Shown piece after piece: positions 10,909-21,301 of a stretch of DNA of 64,000 nucleotides. The notes beneath the pieces are model-generated. The model ran no database searches and was not told where the DNA came from. It was given only the letters and a program-made list of their open reading frames with translations. Each line of letters begins with the position of its first letter. Position 1 is the first letter of the stretch. The DNA is from Amphibalanus amphitrite. Taxonomy: Eukaryota > Arthropoda > Thecostraca > Balanomorpha > Balanidae. The translations under genes were made by a program, and so were the position numbers. The DNA is taken from positions 249,001 through 313,000 of the forward strand of contig NW_024881611.1 in NCBI RefSeq assembly GCF_019059575.1, given 5' to 3'.

Positions 10909-13900
10909 CTACTTGAGCGCGGCCGCTCCCGAGATGATTTCGATCAGCTCGCGGGTGATGACCGCCTGGCGCGTCCGGTTGAATGTCAGAGTCAGCTTGT
11001 CGATCATCTCGCCTGGGAAGGGTGGGGAAACGGCCGGTCAGAGCGTGGGGAAACGGCCGGTCAGAGCGTGGGGAAATGGCCGGTCAGAGCGTGGGGAAAC
11101 GGCCGGTCAGAGAGTGGGGAAACGGCCGGTCAGAGCGTGGGGAAACGGCCGGTCAGAGCGTGGGGAAACGGCCGGTCAGAACGTGGGGAAACGGCCGGTC
11201 AGACAGGGGTAGGATACCGGCGAACCAGTCGGCCGACTGCGAGCGGTGAAACCACGGCGGACGGTAAGCACCAGCGACTGAGTGGGCGGCTCGACCGACC
11301 ACGGCGCTAGGAGAAGGCAGCGGAGGAGCACGAAAAAAGCGTCCGCAAAATTACAGACACCTGCAGCCTGCACACAGAGAGAGCGCCTCACCCTAGGGAA
11401 ACGATTTACCACAAATAGTAATAACATTGCGGGTCTGAGGCAAGGTAATTAGCTGAATGGACATCCGACCGACACCAAAGTTACATTGTTTTGGCAAGAC
11501 ATGCAGCAAACAGCATCCCTAACTAGCAGCTAATTGCCTCTGATAATAAACATAAAACTACAAACTTCATAACTTTACTAAAACAACGAGCGCTAATGCA
11601 GACGTCACAACAGTAATTTCGCATCCGCAATATAAAAGTAAACAATGAATAATCGCACAAAGTGCAAAGCTATCCACCTTTTAACCGGCGCGGCATACCA
11701 ATTAAAGGGAAAGGACTAAAAAAGGTTTCGGTAATTGTTGATTAGAATAGTTTTCGTTTGGAATGTCTCCAGCGACTGCTTAGCCTCCAAAATATCTGCC
11801 TTCAACCTCATAACGGCATGTGACGTTGAAAATCCAGTCGATAATCATAAGAAATTACTAGTAATCAAGTAAGCACCAATTACTAACTCAACAGTTGAGA
11901 TTGTTATATAACTCAATCAATGAGGTCGCCATGATGTATGAGATCAACAAAAAGTTACCAATTCGACATTGTCCATCACGCACCAATCATACGTGATGAA
12001 ACGGATAAGAAGCTTGTGAATGGGATCGAAGCCAGAATCAATTCAAAAGCTGATACATTCATGGCAATCATGATATAAATGATGCACGCATGTAACACAA
12101 CTGTATGTAACAGTAACATTGAGCCCCCCCCCCCCTCACCCCGCCAGTGAGGGTAACAGAAACAGTAACAGTGAGCCCCCCCTCACCCCGCCAGTGAGAG
12201 TAACAGAAACAGTAACAGTGAGTCAAGAGTGGCTGGGCCCGCTGGCAGCACTGACCGGCGTTCTTGCTGGCGTTGTCCATGGCAGTCATTCGGCTGCTCT
12301 GCTCACTGCAGGCGCCCTCCTTCATCGCGTAGTAGAGCATGGAGGCCAGCGAGAACTCGAGGTAGCTCTGCGTCACCTCGGCATCGAGCGAGTCATAGAC
12401 GGCCAGGTTGGGCGACTTGGTGACCGCGTCCAGCGAGTAGAGCGGCAGCTCGGACGTGTCGTACGACACCACGGACCTGGCCGACAGAGGGGCGTGTTAC
12501 ACACCCAGTGTTACACACCCACGTCCAGCGAGTAGAGCGGCAGCTCGGACGTGTCGTACGACACCACGGACCTGGCCGACAGAGGGGCGTGTTACACACC
12601 CAGTGTTACACGACCACGTCCAGCGAGTAGAGCGGCAGCTCGGACGTGTCGTACGACACCACGGACCTGGCCGACAGAGGGGCGTGTTACACACCCAGTG
12701 TTACACACCCACGTCCAGCGAGTAGAGCGGCAGCTCGGACGTGTCGTACGACACCACAGACCTGACCGACAGAGGGGCGTGTTACACACCCAGTGTTACA
12801 CACCCACGTCCAGCGAGTAGAGCGGCAGCTCGGACGTGTCGTGCGACACCACAGACCTGGCCGACAGAGGGGCGTGTTACACACCCAGTGTTACACACCC
12901 ACGTCCAGCGAGTAGAGCGGCAGCTCGGACGTGTCGTACGACACCACAGACCTGGCCGACAGAGGGGCGTGTTACACACCCAGCACTGTCCGCCCGGCAG
13001 CTCGGACGTGTCGTACGACACCACAGACCTGGCCGACAGAGGGGCGTGTTACACACCCACCACTGGCCGCCCGGCAGCTCGGATGTGTCGTACGACACCA
13101 CAGACCTGGCCGACAGAGGGGCGTGTTACACACCCAGTGTTACACACCCACGTCCAGCGAGTAGAGCGGCAGCTCGGACGTGTCGTACGACACCACAGAC
13201 CTGGCCGACAGAGGGGCGTGTTACACACCCAGTGTTACACACCCACGTCCAGCGAGTAGAGCGGCAGCTCGGACGTGTCGTACGACACCACAGACCTGGC
13301 CGACAGAGGGGCGTGTTACACACCCAGTGTTACACACCCACGTCCAGCGAGTAGAGCGGCAGCTCGGACGTGTCGTACGACACCACAGACCTGGCCGACA
13401 GAGGGGCGTGTTACACACCCAGTGTTACACACCCACGTCCAGCGAGTAGAGCGGCAGCTCGGACGTGTCGTACGACACCACAGACCTGGCCGACAGAGGG
13501 GCGTGTTACACACCCAGTGTTACACACCCACGTCCAGCGAGTAGAGCGGCAGCTCGGACGTGTCGTACGACACCACGGACCTGGCCGACAGAGGGGCGTG
13601 TTACACACCCAGTGTTACACACCCACGTCCAGCGAGTAGAGCGGCAGCTCGGACGTGTCGTACGACACCACGGACCTGGCCGACAGAGGGGCGTGTTACA
13701 CACCCACGTCCAGCGAGTACAGCGGCAGCTCGGACGTGTCGTACGACACCACAGACCTGGCCGACAGAGGGGCGTGTTACACACCCAGCACTGTCCGCCC
13801 GGCAGCTGCGCCAGGTGACGCCACACAGCACAAACGTAGGTTCGAACTACGATCTAGGCGGCGCCACATTATCTCAAATGATGGGTACACTGCGCACGAG

Positions 13901-16900
13901 CTGGAGTAAGATGTCTGAAAACGAAAAAAATGTAGGCATACGAGTGTATCTATACACCACAACACGCGATACAACGTACTAATGAATACCGTTAGTTAAT
14001 TCGCAGGGTGATAAGTTATCAGCGTTCAACATGCACGGCGAAATCGCGCCGGTTGGCTCAAACACAAACTAGTTTTTGGTGCATCGAGGAACTCGCTTAA
14101 CCCTCGCCGGCACAGGCCATTTTGAGTCCTTCGACAGCACAAGGGGGGTACGGCCCCCCTCGCGTTTGGCCCCTGATGGAGCTAGAGCTTCGCGGAAAAA
14201 ACGAGCGTGTTGCCCGTCACGAGAGAAAGCCAATGATACCCAATTTTAAGGTCCTAGGTCACCGGTTGACCTTCCAGGTCAGGTCAATGACAAAAAATCG
14301 GGAATATCGGGACCTGTTAGAAAGTCGTAAAGTGTGACTGCTAAGGGGTTTTCCGGGGTGCTGATCACGAATATCGTGTTAGTTTTGATCACAGATGCTG
14401 TCGTTAAGCGTTTAGACCAGGTCGGGTGAGGTCAGGTCAGGTCAACCGGTAGGGGTCGTGACGGGTATTCGTAGTACCTGTCATCCGCCTCTGACAGCTT
14501 GGTAACATGTTACGAAGGCACCAAAACTACTTCGTAAATGTTCAAATGGTTGCTAAATTCGAATTCAGCTCCAAAAACTAGCCTAGAAACATGTAAAACT
14601 CGAAAAAGTGAACCGAGGTCACCAAAGGTCAATGACCTGACCTGATCTTCAGGTGACCTTGACACCCACCCTAATGCATGGGAGCAACATCAAATCACAT
14701 GTTTGAACGTTTGAAACCACGAAAAGCTTGGAAACGCGCGGCTAATGCGAGCCGACATACGCCGAATCGCGATTTCGGCCAAACATGGTCACGGAAAAAA
14801 GGTCACAGGTCAAAGGTCATTGGGGTCAGGGTCATGAAATTTTTCGGGTAGGTGTAAAATTGACCAATGCGAGGGTACTGAAAGTTTCGTCGCGATCGGC
14901 CGCTTTTTACGCGAGTTATTCGCGAAAAACCTTAGAAGGTTGCATCAACCCCCTCCCCCTGTGCCGGCGAGGGTTAACGCTCTGCTCTTGTTAGTAACAA
15001 GAGCTTGAAAACAATGCAACAACTTCTCGTGTACTTTTCCCTTATGCACCTTTTTGGTACGTGTGATGGCATCAACATTAAATAAATGCAACACATTTTT
15101 AAAAGTGCTTGGAGAAAAAGCAATCCCTTATCAAAACGATGTTAGAAGCGACGGTCGATAACGCCAAGCGTAGCAAGAATGTCTATGATAAAACCTGAAA
15201 CTAGTGCGCAGCATACCCCCTAACGATCAAAATATAACATTAAATTGATATTTTGAACTCACCTGAAGATGTTGAAGAAGATATTGCCCGTGTTGAACTC
15301 GTATCCAGAGGCGAGGATCTCCTGAGCGACGGCCGTGGCGTCCGAGAAGGACGGCGCCTTCTTGCCCACTTCACTGACGTGGAACAGAATGTTCTGGTTG
15401 TGGGTCCTGCCAATGGAAGCGGCACCCCGTCACACTGCTGACGAAACTGGACCCTAACACAGAGCGGAGCAACACCATACATCATGCAAATCCACGCTCT
15501 ACTGAAAAAGACAAAGCCAATTCGTACTCAGAGGTTTTCAGTACTAGTGCCTAACCTTTTTGTAATGATGGACCTGATTACGGAGCGAGCGAAGCGAGCG
15601 TAGTCTTTCCTTAGATTAACGGAAATTTCTGAGTATGAGCGGCCGGCCGGCCGGCCGGCCGGCCGGCCGTGGTCACGCTTTTGCGAGGCTTATATCTCAG
15701 CAACCACTTGACCGATTTACACGCGGTAATTTTTGTAGGGTAGCTTCATTCCTTCTACCAAGTATTGGACTATTCCCGATGCATGTGGGTGACCCCTTAT
15801 GCACGTGCCACGTGCAAAACGAAGAGGTGTCAGTTTTGTAATTGTTGCAATATCTCGGTAACTACTTGGCCGATTGCGCTGAAAGTTGGCATGCAGGTAG
15901 GCACCCACTAGGCACTGCATATACATGTGCCAGAGTTGGGGTGCTGCTGCACGTGCGCACGTGCAGGGGTCGTTTCCAGATCTCGGGAACGGCTGGACCG
16001 ATTGCGCTCAAATTTGGTACACGGTTAGGGACCGGTTAGTAGGGTGCCGTGCACAAGTCAGTTGGGACCCATTTTGCACGTGCGCACGTGCAGGGTGCCG
16101 CTTCCAGATCTCGAGAACGGCTGGGCCGATTGTGCCCAAATTTGGCACATCGCTAGAGACCAGTTAGTAGGGTGCCGTGCACAAGTCAGTTGGAGGTACC
16201 CCCTCGCAATTTCGCACGTGCAAGGCCCACCCTCTCGCTCGCTCCGTTAGTCGCCCCAAAAGGCGTTATACTGGTTATACGGTAACGACGAGTTTTCTTT
16301 TTATGCTATCTGTACACACTCAAAGATACATCGCACGTTGTTACCGATCAATTTCTTCATTTTTTTCCCTGAATTAGTTGCTTTTTCCCAGCCGAGTTCC
16401 GCACCAGCCACGCACCGCTGCAGGATGGTGCGCGACTTGTCGCCGATGCAGACGATCTTGTAGTTCCCCTCGGGCGTGTAGTTGGCCCGGATGCGTTTGG
16501 CGATGCTCGAGTGGACGGCGCCGCAGAGTCCGCGGTCCGAGGTGACGGCCACCAGCAGCTGGCTGGCGTCCGGCGCCGGCTCCTCGGCGCCGATCTCGGC
16601 CGCCTCGTAGAACGTCTGCGTAAGGAGTGGAGTGATCAGGTCACTACTCAGGCGCCCAGGCCGTATCGACTGTCATGGTATTAGCGCCCAATACCTACAA
16701 CGACCAATGTGGTGCGACCACGAGGGGCGACAGAAAGCATCCAATGACTCATCTTTTTTCAAGGGGAGAGAACAAAGCTTTACATGATGACCAACAGATA
16801 GTCTGAGTCTCCCACTCTACAAACAGACAGTCTGAATCTCTCTTTACTTCTAGTCCTCCTTGCACAGTACTCTAAAACAGACATATTTTACCTACCTATT

Positions 16901-19121
16901 TTATCCACAACTCGATACCATTTAGGGCCCAGGTCACCAGTTAGGTAAAGTTACATTAAAAGGACATCACCTGAATGAAAGTAAAGTTGGACATCACCTG
17001 AATGAAAGTAAATTTTCTCTTGACTAGATCTACTGAAGGATTTTTTTTTTTTGATTTAACAATACTAATCTTTCAGCAATTATCATGGCAGGATGTGTGA
17101 AACACTAACATAAAATTTTCAACATTGGTAACACTGGGTGAGGTCATTCTTGCAACCTTTGTTGCTATATAAGGATGATTATTTCATTAGGAGGTATAAA
17201 GGAAATTGAGCCTGAGCATCTTTGTTTGGGCCATCTTTAACACTTTTCCCCATAAACATACATCTAACTATCATTGAAATATTCAGGTATATTTTTTATT
17301 TTATTTTCCCCTCAAAACCTAACATTTTCTCTTAAGTCATGCTCAAAGGATACAACCACCGAATAGATTTGAATGCATTTGTAATAATTTGGTTTATTAT
17401 TTACATCATCATCCAACCTGTCATGAATACTTACTCAACATATACAGCTTTACTAAAACACTGACTATTTATATTTATGGTCAAATAACTGATAAGGTAT
17501 GGCCACTGACTACTAAGTTTACCTTTAGAGATTAAATTATCAGAAAATCCATCACTTTTATGATTTATCTAAAAAAGAAGAAAAACAACAATGCTGGTAT
17601 AATTAAGTTCATTCAAGGTATGCACCAAAAGTACTTTTATATAGCAACCATTTTGACAAAATGTTGCTTAACTTTGCTCTTTCTAAGCAAACCTGCTTGA
17701 AAGAGGTCTAATCTGAGGGGATATGAGTGAAATAGCATTTAATGGACTAGTAAGTATCTGTTTCTGTGATGGTGTAGCTAAATTAGTCCACGGCACATGT
17801 TATCAGCTGATGTGTTAAAAAATGCTGATTGTGAAAAATATGAGTTAGAGAACATCTGATAATCTTTAATATAACATTTAGACTCACTTAAAAACACTGT
17901 ATTACTTTCCCAATAATACACCTCATAAACCTTAGTCTAAAAATATCTCACTGATTTTTGCTACTTGGACTATGAGATAAGTTAGGCAGAGGGGCTGTAA
18001 AAATGCCCCTCAACATTGTCTTGATTCATAACAAGCAGATCTAAGACTTGGTGCAGGTTGACAAACAAAAAAGCATGCTTCAAAGTTCAAGCATTAGCTA
18101 GCACCTCTATTCAAAACTATAGACTACCTTTATTTTATCAGGTAATGTTAGTTGGGTTTCACCTGAGCTAATTTTATTGTTTATACAAAGAGGAAAAGCA
18201 GTTGCCTCAGAGAGAAGAGTTTAACTTACTTTTGCACCAATGCCATATGCCCTAGCTGGTTTCAGCTCGCGCTCAGCACGTGCATATTTGGCAGCTGACA
18301 CCATCTTCATTGACTTGGTGATCTTTTGGATGTTCTTAACTGATCGCAACCTCATAGAGATTGCTTTCAGGGTAGACATTGCCCTCTGCTGCTGCTGCTG
18401 CTGTGGGCCGCTGTAAAATGAAAAGGATATTGTCAGTATCAGTGCCAAATTCTTGATAAGTACAATGGGATAAAATGACTATTCATTTGATGTACAATAC
18501 CTTTGGATGATTTATTTCTTAAGGCACAGTGTACAAACCATTTACAGGTAATTAGGTACCTACCTACGCATAATTTGGGAAGATAATTATGCCATAGTTC
18601 GCATTAAGATCACTTGTGATCTTGACTGCTACATGCATACTGAAGCTGAAGAATAAGCAATATCAATATTTCACTAAGTAGACTTCAAAAAATAATATTG
18701 TTACACTTATACACTTCATGATCTTCTCATGCTTGAGCATCTATTGTAACAACAAGCCTGCTCAAGAGCTTGACCTCTTCAGTAAGTGGAAACATCTCCC
18801 TGAGAACCTTTTAAAGACAAAACCAAATATAAGAAATGTATTTAATGCATGTTAATAATTAAAAATTTATTTTCAGGCATCTATCCACCGAAAATTTATT
18901 ATAATACCTATTCAATGGTGGCTAAAATGAAAATGTGGCTAAAATGACGCACCTGTGCCAAAATATGTGCAAGAAAACCCAGCAATTTATGAAGCTCCGG
19001 AGCTGTTTCATAGTTGAAAAACGCGTACAAATACAAGAAACTATTCGAAAATAGGACAAGCTCTTTGGTCATTCAAATTAACTTACCATAGCGGCAGCAG
19101 GAAGGTGGACCGGCTCAGCAT
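10909..19121 (-). CDS. ATP5F1C: Mitochondrial F1-ATP synthase gamma subunit, six coding exons
   Basis: The central rotor shaft of F1-ATPase, coupling proton flow to ATP synthesis in the matrix. Coding exons (5' to 3'): 19121-19087, 18410-18230, 16615-16416, 15406-15263, 12476-12256, 11012-10909. All junctions are GT-AG and the sum is 885 nt, giving 294 aa (human 298). Residues 1-~20 are a presequence ([11 protein letters not shown], then a Gln run). Next is the N-terminal helix with [20 protein letters not shown]; the core contains [15 protein letters not shown]; the C-terminal helix has [11 protein letters not shown] and ends [13 protein letters not shown]. The start chosen is the Met after a probable acceptor at 19184/19185. 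An in-frame upstream ATG at 19205 would add 28 residues if that intron were not removed. Oddities: a decoy splice-site array in intron 4, a minisatellite touching the exon 6 acceptor, and a TTAA element in intron 4. Confidence 0.96.
11020..11207. repeat. 22-bp minisatellite beside the exon 6 acceptor of ATP synthase gamma
   Basis: Eight near-identical units of AACGGCCGGTCAGAGCGTGGGG with a few substitutions. On the coding (minus) strand the array ends within about 10 nt of the exon 6 acceptor at 11013, so it occupies the region where the polypyrimidine tract and branch point should be. Confidence 0.9.
12119..12222. repeat. ~50-bp direct repeat in ATP synthase gamma intron 5
   Basis: Two and a half copies of a unit made of GTAACAGTGAGCC, a C-run and CTCACCCCGCCAGTGAG, located just inside the intron 5 donor side on the minus strand. 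The rest of the intron (11208-12118) shows no other feature. Confidence 0.75.
12477..13805 (-). repeat. Tandem array of ~14 copied exon 5 splice acceptors (95-bp units)
   Basis: Directly upstream (in transcript sense) of ATP synthase gamma exon 5, a unit is repeated about 14 times. Most units are 95 bp and three are shortened to 76-78 bp. In transcript sense each unit holds TGGGTGTGTAACAC repeats, a short pyrimidine stretch, TCGGCCAG and then the first ~49 nt of exon 5 from GTCCGTGG to CTGGAC, followed by GTGGGTG. Each unit thus duplicates the authentic AG acceptor and also places a GT(GGGT) right after the exonic piece. Variation inside the exonic piece is mostly synonymous in the gene frame (for example TCC to TCT, CTC to CTG, ACG to ACA). 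One Tyr-to-His change is seen. ORFs across the array are artefacts. Confidence 0.93.
14097..14977. mobile_element. TTAA element copy 3, intact, in ATP synthase gamma intron 4
   Basis: 881 bp including TTAA at both edges (14097-14100, 14974-14977), with a perfect 16-bp inverted repeat CCCTCGCCGGCACAGG. The interior is collinear with the copies at 5122/8778 and 37191, including a perfect DR1 (AGGTCAAAGGTCA) and many single AGGTCA sites. The terminal hairpins are shorter here (GGGGGGTACGGCCCCCC on the left). No ORF of note. Confidence 0.9.
14807..14819 (+). promoter_or_regulatory. Perfect DR1 nuclear-receptor motif inside TTAA element copy 3
   Basis: AGGTCA, one A spacer, AGGTCA. This matches the consensus DR1 bound by RXR/USP heterodimers and HNF4-type receptors. 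Binding or function here is not shown by sequence alone. Confidence 0.5.
15570..16260. repeat. Repeat element in ATP synthase gamma intron 3 with ~110-bp internal modules
   Basis: Outer flanks are roughly inverted (GATTACGGAGCGAGCGAAGC near 15573 and CGCTCGCTCCGTTAGTC near 16235). Between them come a (GGCC)n run at about 15641-15669 and four diverged modules. Each has the order ATCTCGGGAACGGCTGG, CCGATTGCGCTCAAATTTGG, AGGGTGCCGTGCACAAGTC and a palindromic GCACGTGCGCACGTGC. Non-coding; class unknown, possibly a MITE or satellite-like element. Confidence 0.6.
16616..18229. other. ATP synthase gamma intron 2
   Basis: AT-rich intronic sequence between coding exons 2 and 3. No additional gene or recognisable mobile element was seen. 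Intron 1 (18411-19086) is similar. Confidence 0.7.
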
Positions 19122-19205
19122 CTTCACGGCCAGAGATATCCCACCGCGAGAGGTCTTTTGGGCTGCGAGTACTTCCAAATACTTCTGTAGCGAAAGGAGA
19201 GCCAT

Positions 19206-20660
19206 CACTACGACGCAAAAATTGATATAAATAAATACGATTCGTCAGTCACATAGAAAAACTACTTTGTTTCAAATCTGAATTTCTGTAAAGCATACAT
19301 TTAAGTTACATTTAGGAACAATAATTACAAGCATTCCCTTTTATTAGGCTTCAGTACTTGTGTACTTGATTGCGCTGCGAAAAACCTGCTCTTTTCAGTA
19401 TCAGGAGAGGCAGACAACTTTTCTGAGAGAAAAGCATGCATTTACTATTTATATACACTGTGGCATTTACATAGACAGAATATATTCATTCGATGGTGAA
19501 TGAAACAGCTTTACGCTTTTTAAACATGGGACTTATCAGCCATATTTTGATAATGATATAAGCGGTGATCGTAGCGGATCCATCGTCGTCGCAAGACGCT
19601 TTGAGACATCTTGGTAGCGGAGGAGAGGGGGCGGGAGTTAGGAATTATAGGGCCATTTATACTGCGGGAACGGGGACAGAGATAGGTATTCAAGTTGACG
19701 TTTACATGAAAGTGGTAAAAAATTGTGATTGCATTTGTCAACACTCAACTACCGTACGGAACAAAACATATGAACATTGAACAGGTAGATTTCCCACCCA
19801 CTTTGAGGCATTAGGACCTTTCCGCATGGTTTATTTTGTTTTTACATTGGTTAGGAGTTAGGTATATAAACGTAGCAACAGCTGGTAAAATTGGCTATTT
19901 TCAATATACTATATTTAGCTCCATAGATTCATAGAGAACTGAGATTCTAACGTAATCACAAAGTTAGCGTTTAAATAGCATTATCCATTTCGACCATCCT
20001 TGGCGATGATAAAGTTTGTTTTGATACATTTATGACGTGGTGGTTGCAAAACAGTGGAGGCTGTTGTCTCGCGCGGGTCTGTGGTGCGTTTCTCTGAGTA
20101 TCTAATTTTATTTAATCATTTAGAGGTAGGTCGATAAATTCGATAAATATTGTTCAGATATTTTAATTGCTGTAGACATTATACTTATCTTGCGCGCATA
20201 CAGCAGAAAGGTATTGGTGTGAGTTGCACTTGCACGGCCCGACTTCTTAACAAGTCACGTAAAAATGAAAATTAAAGTGAGTTGGAGTGTGCTCAAATGG
20301 GTGCTGACATGCCATTAAGTGCAAAGAATACAAAAGTCACGGTGACTATAAATAACAAAAGTCATACCCATTATGTTCATACCCTTGGTTCATACCTGAT
20401 ACCTGTCTCACCATTATTGATCCTGCAATGGTAATTCAAAGTTTTTTGGGAACCCTTTTTTTACAGCACCCTGCCAGAGGCCACTAGCTTTATTGGCACT
20501 TTTGGTTTTATGGAATCATCAACAAACTGGGATGTTTGGTGGAAACATGTAAAATTCCAACTGTGTTTTTTTGCAGTTCTAACACCGTTTTATGATAATA
20601 TATCACAAAGTAGCCATAGAAATCATCACAAATGCTAACATGTCAAAAACAAAGCAGCAA
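19206..20660. promoter_or_regulatory. Shared upstream region of ATP synthase gamma (-) and MINDY (+)
   Basis: The two genes are divergent, and their first non-coding exons and promoters should lie here. A 5' UTR segment of ATP synthase gamma (19122-19184) ends at a probable acceptor CTTTCGCTACAG. A GC-rich patch around 20050-20095 (TGTCTCGCGCGGGTCTGTGG) is a candidate promoter island. No TATA box or first-exon donor can be fixed confidently. Confidence 0.4.
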
Positions 20661-20667
20661 AAATTAA

Positions 20668-21122
20668 CAAATGAAAGGAAATGATCCACTTTTAACATAG
20701 GGTTTTGAACTGGAATAGCAGTTTCGTAGCTTGAGCTGAGACAAGCACAAATCAGAACCTTTTACGGCTCAAAGATCAACCCAGGCAAAGATATTCCATT
20801 TCTCGTCCAGAAAAGTGTCTTGCTGAGGAGTGCTTGTTATGCTGAGGAATGCAGCCACGTCATCATCAGCCAAGCAGCATGCTGCTTTCAGCCGATGGGT
20901 TTGAAGTGACTGAACTACACACTATGATTTGTCAATGCTTAAAAAGCTTCTGCATCGAACAATATTTTCATAGAGTAGGTATAGTTCTTCCTATATAAAA
21001 ATGTAGAAAAGGATGTTTTTTATAAAATGGTTTTAGTTTCTTTGCTGATCATTTTGAGCATAAAAATCTGAAATTTACTGCAAAAAAAACTAATTTTGGG
21101 AAAGTGAACTATCCTCTTTAAA
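20668..21122. mobile_element. Foldback MITE related to the one hosting the LINE
   Basis: Left part (GGAAATGATCCACTTTTAAC, then GGTTTTGAACTGGAATAGCA) and right part (TTCTTCCTATAT, then GGGAAAGTGAACTATCC followed by TTTAA) match the two arms of the element at 46470/53823. Ends are inverted but diverged. It lies in the first intron of MINDY, just upstream of coding exon 1. Confidence 0.65.
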
Positions 21123-21301
21123 ATCATTCTCTGATGGTCATCATCTCATCGTGACTCCTGCTCTTCCTTCTCACTACTGGACTACTGGAGCCTTCTTTCT
21201 TTTTTTCTTTTTTCTTATACTGCTGAAGTGCTGAGAGCATTGGTTGTGTCAACTCAGGATCACAAATTGTTTCTAATATTGCATTGTTTATTTTTCAGAG
21301 C

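Noticed and set aside
11020..11207. CRISPR-like regular repeats
   Set aside because: Repeats are contiguous with no unique spacers, and the window is eukaryotic; these are minisatellites. The same applies to 6615-7140 and 12477-13805.
12119..13982. Many overlapping ORFs of 65-172 aa on both strands
   Set aside because: They arise because a 95-bp unit repeats without in-frame stops. Content is identical unit to unit, and the only genuine coding part is exon 5 of ATP synthase gamma.
19520..19744. Arg-rich MSQSVLRRRW ORF as the mitochondrial presequence of ATP synthase gamma
   Set aside because: No donor was found to join it in phase. The exon at 19087-19121 already supplies a presequence ([11 protein letters not shown]) that matches the insect protein pattern.
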